DNA of 64,000 nucleotides, from positions 1 through 64,000 of the forward strand of contig NZ_BOQL01000099.1 of NCBI RefSeq assembly GCF_018332655.1. Direction: 5' to 3'. This document shows, piece by piece, positions 33,851 to 41,514 of this stretch. The notes under the pieces are model-generated. The model was given only the letters and a program-made list of their open reading frames with translations, was not told the origin of the DNA and ran no database searches. Numbering within the stretch: the stretch's first letter is position 1; the number at the start of each line of letters is the position of its first letter. A program made the translations under genes and the position numbers. The stretch is from Actinoplanes auranticolor. GTDB lineage: Bacteria; Actinomycetota; Actinomycetes; Mycobacteriales; Micromonosporaceae.

Positions 33851-35320
33851 TCAGATGGCCGTCAGGGTCAGGGTGCCGGTGTAGGTGCCGGCTGCCGTGT
33901 CGGTCGGCACGCTGAGCTTCAACGCCGCGTCGAGCTGGGCGGTGCCCAGGCCCTTGCCGTTCGACGCCGTGGCCAGCACCGCACTGCCGCCCAGCCCGGT
34001 GTGCGGCTGAACGGTTCCGTACGGGTGCGAAACCGGTCCGGCCACCACGCCCTGTTCGCTGCCTTGCGTGGTGATGCTGGGTGTCCAGCCGAGGTAACCG
34101 CCCGTGAAGGTGGTGCCGTCGTCGCTGCGGAATCCGTCGGCGACCTGACCGGACGCCGTCCAGCCGGGCCGTGACGCGCGGGTGTCGGTCACCGTGACGG
34201 GCTTGAGAGCGCCGGTGCTCTCCCACCGGTCACCTGCCGGGGACAGCGCGGCGGCGGGCAGGGCGACGGTACGGTTCTCGGGATCGACACTGATCACGAG
34301 TGCGCCCTCGGACGCGTTGATGGTGGCGGTCACCGATTTGGCGGTGCTGCTGCCCTCGGCCGGGAACGCCACCCACAACCACACCTCGGCGCTGCCGGCC
34401 ACGACAGTCTGGCCGTCATAGAGCCTGACGATGTACTGACTGCCGTTGAGGGCTCGCGTCGCGGTGAAGCTGTACGACGCGCCGGTCTCGCCCTCGATCG
34501 GCGAGAAGTCGTCCGCGCCGGGCTTCTTGCTGAACCACTGGTACTTCGTCAGCGCTCCCTGCGGTGACTGCACGGCCTGCAGGGTGACGGCGTCGCCGGG
34601 CTGGTACTCGCCGTCCGACATGCCGGTGATGCTCAACGCGAGGTCGCCGCCGCCGGACTGGAGGTCACCGACCACGAACTTGTAGTCCACCGGGCCGGTG
34701 GACAGCGTCGTGCCGTTGGCGAGGGTGGCGTCGGCCTGGAACTTCAGCGTGTAGGTGCCGGTCGCGGAGAACACCCAGCCGGCGTGCGCGTGGGTGTGCA
34801 CCGGGACGTCCAGGCGGTCGGGCAGGCCGTCGTTGCTGCGGAACTTGATATTGGGCGTACCGAGGGAGTTGGTGTCGAACAGGGTCACGTCGCCGGGGCC
34901 GTCCACGCCGACCAGGCTCAGCGACACCTTGTCGCCGGTGAACACTCCCGAGCCGAGCGTGGTGGTGTTCCAGCCCGGCCACAGCAGGTTCGAGTCCTGG
35001 ACCTGGGGCAGCATCCAGATCTTGCTGCCCGGCTGTCCCAGGAAACTGAACGCCGGCAGGTCGGGCACGGTCGTCTCGGCGGCGGGCAGCACCTGGAACG
35101 TCACATCGGCCGGGTCGCGTACCACCGCGGGGCTCACCGTGTCGTCCTTGACCTTGAGCTTCAGCGCACCGTTCTCGTAGTGCACGTCAACCGCGTCGGT
35201 GTGGCCCTTGCTCAGCACCACCGAATCCGCGGCGAGCGCGGGCGCGGCATGGAAGAGGGTGGCCGTGGCCAGGGTGAGACCGGCGATGGTGGACGCGACC
35301 CGTACGGAGGGTCTCTTCAT
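33851..35320 (-). CDS. Anchor-M surface protein with WxL-like C-terminus
   Basis: 489 residues from an ATG with AAAGGAAG upstream: signal peptide (to about 31), anchor-M domain (about 32-210; GHTDAVDVHYENG, FLGQPGSKIWMLPQ, LLWPGWNT, THAHAGWVF), one Ig-like repeat (about 215-315) and a WxL-like module to the C-terminus ending AGTYTGTLTLTAI. It is the first gene of the array, and a Zur-like box ends 33 bases before its start. Its last 260 residues are near-duplicates of those of the last gene in the array. The WxL-like tail should be non-covalently wall-bound, by analogy with Firmicute WxL proteins. Confidence 0.86.
   Translation of the reverse strand: MKRPSVRVASTIAGLTLATATLFHAAPALAADSVVLSKGHTDAVDVHYENGALKLKVKDDTVSPAVVRDPADVTFQVLPAAETTVPDLPAFSFLGQPGSKIWMLPQVQDSNLLWPGWNTTTLGSGVFTGDKVSLSLVGVDGPGDVTLFDTNSLGTPNIKFRSNDGLPDRLDVPVHTHAHAGWVFSATGTYTLKFQADATLANGTTLSTGPVDYKFVVGDLQSGGGDLALSITGMSDGEYQPGDAVTLQAVQSPQGALTKYQWFSKKPGADDFSPIEGETGASYSFTATRALNGSQYIVRLYDGQTVVAGSAEVWLWVAFPAEGSSTAKSVTATINASEGALVISVDPENRTVALPAAALSPAGDRWESTGALKPVTVTDTRASRPGWTASGQVADGFRSDDGTTFTGGYLGWTPSITTQGSEQGVVAGPVSHPYGTVQPHTGLGGSAVLATASNGKGLGTAQLDAALKLSVPTDTAAGTYTGTLTLTAI
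33854..34640 (-). repeat. Duplicated C-terminal module, copy 2
   Basis: Matches the module at 22438-23210 in the same orientation: SDGEYQPGDAVTLQAVQSPQ, DRWESTGALKPVTVTDTR, GGYLGWTPS and the final 25 residues are almost the same. Recombination between the copies would delete the entire anchored transporter array. Confidence 0.8.
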
Positions 35321-35352
35321 GCACCGCTTCCTTTCTGGACAGATATTCTTAA

Positions 35353-35373
35353 TGAAAACGAGTCTCATTTTCC
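35353..35373 (-). promoter_or_regulatory. Zur-like box 1 (surface-protein array)
   Basis: On the plus strand the left half TGAAAACGAG and the right half CTCATTTTCC flank a central T; 8 of 10 positions are symmetrical. It ends 33 bases before the ATG of the first gene of the array, an operator position that would block transcription. It matches the GAAAAYGAT-N-ATCRTTTTC pattern of actinobacterial Zur/Fur boxes. Confidence 0.7.
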
Positions 35374-35403
35374 AGAGGAAGCTAGCACGCGGTCGCCGGT
35401 ACA

Positions 35404-35424
35404 TGAAAACGATGTCGCTTTTCA
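35404..35424 (-). promoter_or_regulatory. Zur-like box 2 (surface-protein array)
   Basis: Perfect TGAAAA and TTTTCA arms surround CGATGTCGC. It is centred 51 bases (about five helical turns) upstream of box 1, so two Zur dimers could bind the same face. No gene is seen on the other side to which it could belong. Confidence 0.6.
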
Positions 35425-35766
35425 TCTGCGTGCGGGGGGTGCACGGCAGGCGCGACCTGGCCGAGTGGGCTGATTCGATGACGAAGCGCGACGGATCTGC
35501 CCAAGTGGGGCGACTGTCGATCGCTGCTGGAGCGGGTCGACGGCGGGCTTCCTGCCGGACCCCGCGGTCATCGCGAGGTCGCACCGTTGACCGTGGTTCA
35601 GTGAACCGCTCCGCTCGCCGGGGCGGTAGCCGGTGGCTGGTGGGATCGAGGCGGATCCGATGCTCACCGGTGCCTTCAGTCGAGCCGGGGTGCTGTGGTG
35701 GGCGACGGACGGCGGCGATGCCATCGCCTGGCAGACCCTCGGCCTGCGAACCGTATGACCCCGACG
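35425..35766. other. Intergenic stretch, no supported gene
   Basis: About 340 bases between the Zur-like boxes and the 3' end of zur. Frames on both strands lack start signals and motifs. A short palindrome GGTTCAGTGAACC lies near 35593; its meaning is unknown. Confidence 0.45.
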
Positions 35767-36177
35767 TCAGTGGTCGCTCGACGAGGCACAGCTGTCGCAG
35801 AGGCCGAAGATCTCGATGCTGTGGTTGACCTCGGTGAATCCGTGCTGCCGGGCGACGGCTGAGGCCCAGGTCTCGACGGCCGGTCCGGCGACTTCCACGG
35901 CCCGGGCGCAGGAGCGGCACATCAGGTGATGGTGGTGGGTGGAACTGCAGTGCCGGTACACCTGCTCGCCGTTCGGCTGGCGCAGGGCGTCTATCTCGCC
36001 CGCGTCGGCCAGCGAGCTCAGGGTGCGGTAGACGGTGGTCAGGCCGACCTTGATGCCACGGGCGTGCAGGTCGGCGTGGATGCGTTGGGCACTGCGGAAC
36101 TCCTTCGTCTCGTTCAGCAGCGCGTGCACCTCCGCTTGCTGACGGGTGTGACGTGAAGGGCGCCGTGAGTCAGTCAT
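35767..36177 (-). CDS. zur: Zinc uptake regulator, Fur family
   Basis: 136 residues from an ATG with GGGAGGAACG upstream; the much longer open frame 5' of this is not coding. It has a Fur-type winged helix (FRSAQRIHADLHARGIKVGL, TTVYRTLSSLADAGEID), a His-rich hinge (HHHHLMC, about 81-87), and two Cys pairs C87-x2-C90 and C127-x2-C130 for the structural zinc. His119 and the hinge His residues are expected regulatory ligands. With zinc bound it should repress at TGAAAACGAT-type boxes. Six His before the first Cys pair and the zinc-transport neighbours favour Zur over Fur or Nur. A box in its own promoter (36222-36242) suggests autoregulation. Confidence 0.92.
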   Translation of the reverse strand: MTDSRRPSRHTRQQAEVHALLNETKEFRSAQRIHADLHARGIKVGLTTVYRTLSSLADAGEIDALRQPNGEQVYRHCSSTHHHHLMCRSCARAVEVAGPAVETWASAVARQHGFTEVNHSIEIFGLCDSCASSSDH

Positions 36178-36221
36178 CGTTCCTCCCGCACTGCCGGCAA
36201 GTCGCTCCCACCGGAACTGTA

Positions 36222-36242
36222 CCGAAACGATAATCATTTCCG
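36222..36242. promoter_or_regulatory. Zur-like box in the zur/smtB-type divergent promoter
   Basis: GAAACGAT-A-ATCATTTC at 36224-36240 is an 8-1-8 inverted repeat with one mismatch. It lies 45 bases before the zur start and 68 before the ArsR/SmtB-type gene start, so it could serve both. Confidence 0.7.
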
Positions 36243-36309
36243 GCTCTTCGGGGCGGGGCGGGGGAGCGCCCATGAGTGAGGCATCAGGCGCGCAGATGCT
36301 GATGAGAGC

Positions 36310-36657
36310 ATGTGTGCATGCCAGGGCGCCGATCGGTACGAACCTGCCGGGGAGCTGTTCAAGGCCCTTGCCTCGCCGGTTCGTCTGGCGATCGTGGACC
36401 TGCTCGCCGTGCGGCCCAGGTACGTGTATCAGCTCGTCGAACTCACCGGCCTGACCCAGCCGCACGTCTCGCAGCAACTGCGGATCCTGCGCCATGCCGG
36501 GCTTGTTCACGGTGTTCGGCAGCACCGCGAGATCGCCTATACGTTGCGCGACGACCATGTTGCTCACATCGTGCGTGACGCTCTCGCCCATGCCCGGGAG
36601 GCGCGTGCGGTGCCCGAGAAGCCCGGCCGGGGAGCGACGCCACGCCGAACTCGCTGA
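36310..36657 (+). CDS. ArsR/SmtB-family zinc sensor
   Basis: 115 residues. The winged helix-turn-helix reads PVRLAIVDLL, YQLVELTGLTQPHVSQQLRI and LRHAGLV. Helix 5 carries Asp81, His83, His94 and Glu97 in the exact D-x-H-x10-H-x2-E spacing of the SmtB/CzrA zinc site. Cys2 and Cys4 sit in the N-terminal arm where SmtB-like alpha3N ligands occur. It should release DNA when zinc is high. It is divergent from zur; in mycobacteria smtB and zur also lie together, giving two-sided zinc control. The upstream ribosome site is weak (GATGAGAG). Confidence 0.88.
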   Translation: MCACQGADRYEPAGELFKALASPVRLAIVDLLAVRPRYVYQLVELTGLTQPHVSQQLRILRHAGLVHGVRQHREIAYTLRDDHVAHIVRDALAHAREARAVPEKPGRGATPRRTR

Positions 36658-36703
36658 ACCGTCCCGTGCACGCATGGTCACTTCACTATTAGACGATGTT
36701 AAG

Positions 36704-36724
36704 TGAAAACGATTACCGTTCCGC
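36704..36724 (+). promoter_or_regulatory. Zur-like box upstream of the znu operon
   Basis: The left half TGAAAACGAT is perfect; the right half ACCGTTCCGC is degenerate (about 5 of 10 symmetrical). It ends 22 bases before the GTG of znuA, fitting repression of the conventional zinc importer when zinc is sufficient. Confidence 0.6.
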
Positions 36725-36746
36725 TTCTCAGGAACGGAGTTTTCTC

Positions 36747-37739
36747 GTGAATCACGTGCATCGATCTTTTGTAGCCGCGGCGACCGCCGCGGCGCTCGTC
36801 CTGCTCGGCGGATGCGGCTCGGGTGGCGACGACGCCACCTCGGGCGGCGGCAGCGCCTCCTCCGGCACCAAGCTCGCCGTGGTGGCCACGACGCCGGAGG
36901 TGGCCGACTTCGTGCGCACCATCGGCGGCGGTGACGTCGCCGTGACCCAGATCATCAAGCCGAACGTGGACCCGCACGACTACGAGCCGACGCCCGCCGA
37001 CATCAAGGCGATCGGCGAGGCCAAACTGGTGGTGAAGAACGGCGTCGGCCTGGAGGAGTGGCTGGATCAGACGATCGAGTCCGCCGGCTTCAAGGGCACC
37101 GTCGTCGACTCCAGCCAGGGTGTGAAGCTGCGCGAGGGCGGCCACGAGGAGGAAGAGGGTCACGCCGAGGAGGCCGAGGCTGAGCACGCCGGCGAGGAGC
37201 ACGACCCGCACATCTGGCACAACCCGCAGAACGCCAAGATCATGGTGACCAACATCGAGAAGGCGCTCGCCACGGCGGACGCCGCCCATGCTGCTGCGTT
37301 CGGTAAGAACCTCACCGACTACGCGGCCAAGCTCGACAAGCTGGACGCCGACAACGAGGCCGCCTTCGCCAAGATCCCCGCGGACCAGCGCAAGCTGGTC
37401 ACCAACCACGACGCGTTCGGCTACTACGTGGAGCGGTACAAGCTGGAGTTCGTCGGCTCGGTCATCCCCAGCCTGGACACCTCGGCCGAGCTGTCGGCCA
37501 AGCAGCTCACCGACCTGGTGGCCAAGATCAAGGCGACCGGCACCAAGGCGATCTTCACCGAGAGCTCGCTGCCGCCCAAGAGCGCCGAGGCCATCGCGAA
37601 GCAGGCCGGCGTCAAGGTGGTCGGCGGCGAGGACGCGCTCTACGGCGACAGCCTCGGCGCCCCCGGCACTCCGCAGGGCACCTACCTCGGTGCCGAGGAG
37701 CACAACACCCGGGTCATCGCCTCCGGTCTGGCCGGCTGA
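36747..37739 (+). CDS. znuA: Zinc ABC transporter substrate-binding lipoprotein
   Basis: 330 residues from a GTG with GGAG 8 bases upstream; an in-frame ATG at 36696 lies before the Zur-like box and is unlikely. The lipobox is LGGC. The fold is that of cluster 9 metal-binding proteins: His in DPHDYEP, a charged His-rich loop (GHEEEEGHAEEAEAEH), then DPHIWHNP, NHDAFGYY, and the Glu of FTESSLPP. The acidic His-rich loop is typical for zinc rather than manganese proteins. It is the first gene of a five-gene operon. Unlike the protein at 28258-29790 it has no anchor-M insert. Confidence 0.93.
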   Translation: MNHVHRSFVAAATAAALVLLGGCGSGGDDATSGGGSASSGTKLAVVATTPEVADFVRTIGGGDVAVTQIIKPNVDPHDYEPTPADIKAIGEAKLVVKNGVGLEEWLDQTIESAGFKGTVVDSSQGVKLREGGHEEEEGHAEEAEAEHAGEEHDPHIWHNPQNAKIMVTNIEKALATADAAHAAAFGKNLTDYAAKLDKLDADNEAAFAKIPADQRKLVTNHDAFGYYVERYKLEFVGSVIPSLDTSAELSAKQLTDLVAKIKATGTKAIFTESSLPPKSAEAIAKQAGVKVVGGEDALYGDSLGAPGTPQGTYLGAEEHNTRVIASGLAG

Positions 37740-37740
37740 C

Positions 37741-38496
37741 ATGGGCGAGGCCGCTCTTCGCTACGCCGGGGTCAGCGTCGGCTACCACGGCACACCGGTG
37801 CTGCGCGAGGTCGAGCTGACCCTGGCCGGCGGGCAGCGGCTCGCTCTGGTCGGCCCGAACGGCGCCGGCAAGTCGACACTGATCAAATCGATTCTCGGCC
37901 TGGTGCCCGTGCTCGCCGGTACGGCCACCGTGCTGGGAGGCACTCCGGCCGGTGCGCGACACCGCACCGGTTACGTGCCGCAGACCGACTCCCTGGACGC
38001 CGACTTCCCGATCACCGCCGCGCAGGTGGTCATGATGGGCCGCTACCGGCGCATCGGCTGGTGGCGGCCCACCCGGGCGGTCGACCGTCGCGCGGTCCGC
38101 GAGGCGCTCGACCGGGTCGGCCTGGCCGACCGCGGCGGGAGCCACTTCGGCATCCTGTCCGGCGGGCAGCGCCAGCGCGTGCTGCTGGCCCGCGCCATCG
38201 TCGCCGAGCCGGGGCTCCTGCTGCTCGACGAGCCGTTCAACGGTGTCGACGCGGTGAGCCAGGACGCCATCGTGCGGGTGCTGCGCGAGCTCAGCGCCGC
38301 CGGGACGGCCCTGGTGCTCAGCACCCACGACCTGACCGTCGCCCGTGAACTCGCCGATCTGGTGTGTCTGCTCAACGGCCGGCAGTGGGCGCTGGGCCCA
38401 CCGGCGGAGGCGCTGACCGGGGAATCCCTGCGCCGCGCGTACGGCGGGCACGCCATCGACGTGGGCGACGGCCGTACCGTGCTGGTCGAACCATGA
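37741..38496 (+). CDS. znuC: Zinc ABC transporter ATP-binding protein
   Basis: 251 residues starting one base after the znuA stop. Walker A is GPNGAGKST, the signature LSGGQRQRV, Walker B LLLLDEPFNGVD, and the H-loop STHDL. The Q-loop region VPQTDSLDADFP is typical of metal transporters of the Mn/Zn class. The long frame that begins inside znuA is not the start. It works with the two permeases that follow. Confidence 0.94.
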   Translation: MGEAALRYAGVSVGYHGTPVLREVELTLAGGQRLALVGPNGAGKSTLIKSILGLVPVLAGTATVLGGTPAGARHRTGYVPQTDSLDADFPITAAQVVMMGRYRRIGWWRPTRAVDRRAVREALDRVGLADRGGSHFGILSGGQRQRVLLARAIVAEPGLLLLDEPFNGVDAVSQDAIVRVLRELSAAGTALVLSTHDLTVARELADLVCLLNGRQWALGPPAEALTGESLRRAYGGHAIDVGDGRTVLVEP

Positions 38497-39374
38497 TCGA
38501 GCCGTTCACCGTCCCGTTCATGGGCCGGGCCCTGGCCGAACTCGCCCTGCTCGCGCTGATCTGCGGCCCGGTCAGCGTGTTCGTCTTCGTCCGCCGGTTG
38601 TCGTTCGTCTCCGACGCGTTGACCCATACGGTGTTTCCCGGTGTCGTCATCGGTTTCCTCGCCGGTGGCATCGAAGGCATCGTCGTCGGGGCGCTGGTCG
38701 CCGGGGTCGTCACCGCGGTCGTGCTGACCCTGCTGACCCGCGGCGGGGCGCTGTCCGACGACGCGTCCACCGCCGTGGTGCTCACCGCCATGTTCTCCAT
38801 CGGCGTGGCCCTGGTGTCACGGCGCTCCTCGTACACCTCGGACCTGACGAGTTTCCTGTTCGGGCGCATCCTGACCGTGACGACACGGCAGCTGGCCGAG
38901 ACCGCCGTGCTGGCAGTCGTCATCCTCGGTTTCCTGCTCATCGGTGCGCGGGCCCTGATCTTCCGAACGTTCGATCCGGCCGGGGCCGCCGCGGCCGGTT
39001 ACCGGATCGCGTGGCTCGACCTGTGGCTCAACATCATCGTCGCGCTCGTGGTCGTCGCCGCCGTCCGCGCCGTCGGCACCATCCTCGTCGTGGCACTGCT
39101 CATCGTCCCGGCAGCGGCCGCCCGCATGCTGACCGCACGGCTGACGGGCATGGCGGTCCTCAGCACCGGGCTCATCCTGCTCGCCGGCTACGGCGGCCTG
39201 CTCGCCAGCTGGACCGCCTCGGTCGACTACGGCGTCTCCCTGACCTCGGCGTCGGCCGTCGTGCTGCTGCTCGTGCTCGCTTACCTGCTGCTGCTCCCGA
39301 TCGGCGTCCTGCGACAACGCCGGGTCCGACCGGTTCCGGCGAGAAGGGGATCACCACATGAACTGGTGGGATGA
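38493..39374 (+). CDS. znuB: Zinc ABC transporter permease, first subunit
   Basis: 293 residues, ABC-3 family, eight or more membrane helices. Landmarks are VRRLSFVSDALTHTVFPGVV, SDLTSFLFGRIL and AVRAVGTILVVALLIVPAAA. The ATG overlaps the ATPase stop (ATGA). It is followed by a second, related permease gene, so the channel is probably a heterodimer. The C-terminus overlaps the next start by 17 bases. Confidence 0.92.
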   Translation: MIEPFTVPFMGRALAELALLALICGPVSVFVFVRRLSFVSDALTHTVFPGVVIGFLAGGIEGIVVGALVAGVVTAVVLTLLTRGGALSDDASTAVVLTAMFSIGVALVSRRSSYTSDLTSFLFGRILTVTTRQLAETAVLAVVILGFLLIGARALIFRTFDPAGAAAAGYRIAWLDLWLNIIVALVVVAAVRAVGTILVVALLIVPAAAARMLTARLTGMAVLSTGLILLAGYGGLLASWTASVDYGVSLTSASAVVLLLVLAYLLLLPIGVLRQRRVRPVPARRGSPHELVG

Positions 39375-40197
39375 CGCGCTGCACCGCGCCACGGCCGAAG
39401 TCGTGCTGGTCGGTGCGCTCGCCGGACTCGTCGGGGTGCAGGTCGTGCTGCGCCGGCTGTCCTTCTTCACCATGGCGCTGACCCACGCCACTTTTCCCGG
39501 GGTGGTGGCCGCCTCCATCATCGGCGTCAACATCTACCTCGGTGGCGTGGTGGCGGGCGCGATCATCGCGCTCGGCGTCGCCGCGCTCAGCCGCCGCAGC
39601 GGTCAGAACGCGGCCGCGGCGACGGGCGTCATGCTCTCCGGTGGCTTCGCGCTCGGCGCCGGGCTGGTCGCCACCCAGAGCGGCTTCAGCCGCGACCTGT
39701 CCTCGTTCCTGGTCGGCTCGGTCCTCACGGTGAGCCCGCAGGACCTGGTCATCACCGCGGTCGCGCTGGTCGTCGTCGCGGCGATCCTGCTGGCCTGCGC
39801 CCGCCCGCTGCTCTACACCGGCTTCGACCAGGGCGGGGCCCGCGCGGCCGGCTACGCCACCGGAGCCTGGGACGTCGTCCTGCTGCTCACCATCGAGGTA
39901 GTGGTCGTGACCGTCGTCCCGGCCGTCGGCACCATCCTTGCTCTGGCCCTCATCGTGGCCCCGGCGGCAGCGGCCCGCCAGTGGTCCACCCGGCTGGGCG
40001 TCATCACGGCCCTGGCCGTCACCTTCGGCATCCTCAGCGGTCTCGGCGGCCTGTACGCGTCGAGCCATGGGAACGTCGCCGCCGGCGCGAGCATCACTCT
40101 GACCGCCACCGCGATCCTGGCGCTGTCCACGGTGCTGTCCCGTGCGGTCAGAACCCGCGTGCCGGCGTCCCTCGGTTCCTCCGCGGTGCCCGCATGA
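39358..40197 (+). CDS. Zinc ABC transporter permease, second subunit
   Basis: 279 residues, ABC-3 family, with LRRLSFFTMALTHATFPGVV, RDLSSFLVGSVL and AVGTILALALIVAPAAAARQ. It is clearly related to the preceding permease but divergent, and the helical core residues are conserved in both. Two different permease genes are common in actinobacterial zinc and manganese importers. The stop overlaps the following ArsR gene (ATGA). Confidence 0.92.
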   Translation: MNWWDDALHRATAEVVLVGALAGLVGVQVVLRRLSFFTMALTHATFPGVVAASIIGVNIYLGGVVAGAIIALGVAALSRRSGQNAAAATGVMLSGGFALGAGLVATQSGFSRDLSSFLVGSVLTVSPQDLVITAVALVVVAAILLACARPLLYTGFDQGGARAAGYATGAWDVVLLLTIEVVVVTVVPAVGTILALALIVAPAAAARQWSTRLGVITALAVTFGILSGLGGLYASSHGNVAAGASITLTATAILALSTVLSRAVRTRVPASLGSSAVPA

Positions 40198-40502
40198 GCG
40201 CCGAGGCGGTGGACCACATGGGGCCGGTACTGGAGCGAGCGGTGATCGTCCTGCGCGGCATGGCCTACGAGCACCGGCTGCACATCCTGATGCTGTTGCG
40301 AGGCGGCGAGAAGTCGCCCGCCGAACTGGCCGAGGCGCTGTCCGCGGACGTCACGTCCGTCGCCCACCATCTGCGGTTCCTCAAGGACGCCCGGCTCATC
40401 CGCCGTCAGCGCCGCGGTCGCAACGTCTACTACACCCTGCACAACGAAGCCACCCGGCAACTCGTCGCCGACGTGCTGCGCTACTCCGAGAACTCCGTCT
40501 GA
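40194..40502 (+). CDS. ArsR-family regulator at the end of the zinc operon
   Basis: 102 residues; the ATG overlaps the permease stop. The winged helix has EHRLHILMLLRGGEKSPAEL, then AEALSADVTSVAHHLRFLKD and RGRNVYYTL. Unlike the protein at 36310, helix 5 (HNEATRQLVADVLRYSE) does not keep the D-x-H-x10-H-x2-E zinc site, and there is no Cys, so its signal must differ. It ends nine bases before the convergent oxidoreductase gene. It may tune the operon or the neighbouring redox genes. Confidence 0.87.
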   Translation: MSAEAVDHMGPVLERAVIVLRGMAYEHRLHILMLLRGGEKSPAELAEALSADVTSVAHHLRFLKDARLIRRQRRGRNVYYTLHNEATRQLVADVLRYSENSV

Positions 40503-40511
40503 GACCCATGG

Positions 40512-41456
40512 CTAGCCCGGCGGAACCGGCAGGCCGGCCCGGAACAGCCCCTGCTCCAACCACACCGCCGCGCGGACACCGTCGGCGGCGGCCTGGCTCA
40601 CCAGGGTGAGGCCGTCGGGCAGGGCGGGGTGGCGGGCCAGGTCACCGACCGCGGTCACGCCGGGCACGGAGGTCTGGGCGAACTCATCAACACGGACGTA
40701 GCCGTCCGGCAGCAGCTCCACGGCGAGTTGAGTGGCGAGCGCGGTCTGCAGGCTGACCGGCGCGCGGTGAAAGACGACCTGCCGGGTCAGGCTCGTGCCG
40801 TCGGCGAACCGCAGAGTGAGGTCGTCGAGCTCGCCGCTGAGCTCGGCGACCGGCTCGGTGAGCACGGTGATGCCGAGGGCCTCCAGGTTCTTCAGGATAG
40901 GCAGGGGCAGTCGATGCCGGCCGTGGGTGGCCACCACGACGTCGTCGCTGTAACGGTCGGCGACGTAGGCGGCGAGCATGACCTCGGCGGGTTCGCGGCC
41001 CAGGACGGCGATGCTCTTGCCGCGTGCCTCCCAGCCGTGGCAGAACGGACAGTGCAGCACGCTGGTGCCGAAGCGTTCGGGCACGCCGGGGACATCCCAG
41101 GGCTGGTCGATCTGGCCGGTGGCCAGCATCAGACGGCGGGCGCCGTGCCGGGTACCGTCGTCGAGGGTGACGGTGAAGTCGTCGATGCTGCCCGCGAGGT
41201 TGGTGGCCCGTGCTTGCCTGATCGTCACGCTCGGGTAGGCCTCCAGCTCGTGACGGCCGGTGCTCAGCAGGGCCAGGGGCGAGAAGCCGTCCCGGCTGAG
41301 ATACATGTGGATCCCGTCGGCGCGGCTGTTGCGCGGGGCCCCGCCGTCGACGATCAGCGTGCGGCGCTGCTGGCGGCCCAGGACCTGTGCGGCGCTGAGG
41401 CCGGCTGCCCCGGCGCCGATGATGATGACCTCGTGCCTGTCGGTTTCGCTCGTCAC
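40512..41456 (-). CDS. FAD-dependent thioredoxin reductase-like oxidoreductase
   Basis: 314 residues from a GTG. FAD loop IIGAGAAGLSAA, redox motif CPFCHGWE (CxxC, about 138-145), and a late VTAVGDLA FAD motif. The NADPH loop is weak (AVLGREPAEV), as in thioredoxin reductase-like enzymes that may take electrons from other donors. Family members serve as disulfide reductases or oxidases, for example in dithiol natural-product pathways. It is divergent from a methyltransferase gene, with a Zur-like box between them only 16 bases from its start. A paralogue lies at 43522. Confidence 0.9.
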   Translation of the reverse strand: MTSETDRHEVIIIGAGAAGLSAAQVLGRQQRRTLIVDGGAPRNSRADGIHMYLSRDGFSPLALLSTGRHELEAYPSVTIRQARATNLAGSIDDFTVTLDDGTRHGARRLMLATGQIDQPWDVPGVPERFGTSVLHCPFCHGWEARGKSIAVLGREPAEVMLAAYVADRYSDDVVVATHGRHRLPLPILKNLEALGITVLTEPVAELSGELDDLTLRFADGTSLTRQVVFHRAPVSLQTALATQLAVELLPDGYVRVDEFAQTSVPGVTAVGDLARHPALPDGLTLVSQAAADGVRAAVWLEQGLFRAGLPVPPG

Positions 41457-41471
41457 GTCCGCTACCCTATC

Positions 41472-41492
41472 TGAAAACGATTATTGTTTCCA
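41472..41492. promoter_or_regulatory. Zur-like box between oxidoreductase and methyltransferase genes
   Basis: The left half TGAAAACGAT and the right half ATTGTTTCCA around a T are symmetrical at 8 of 10 positions. It is 16 bases before the minus-strand GTG and 23 before the plus-strand ATG, so it could repress both genes. Confidence 0.7.
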
Positions 41493-41514
41493 GTAGTGAT
41501 GTGGGGGCGGGCTG

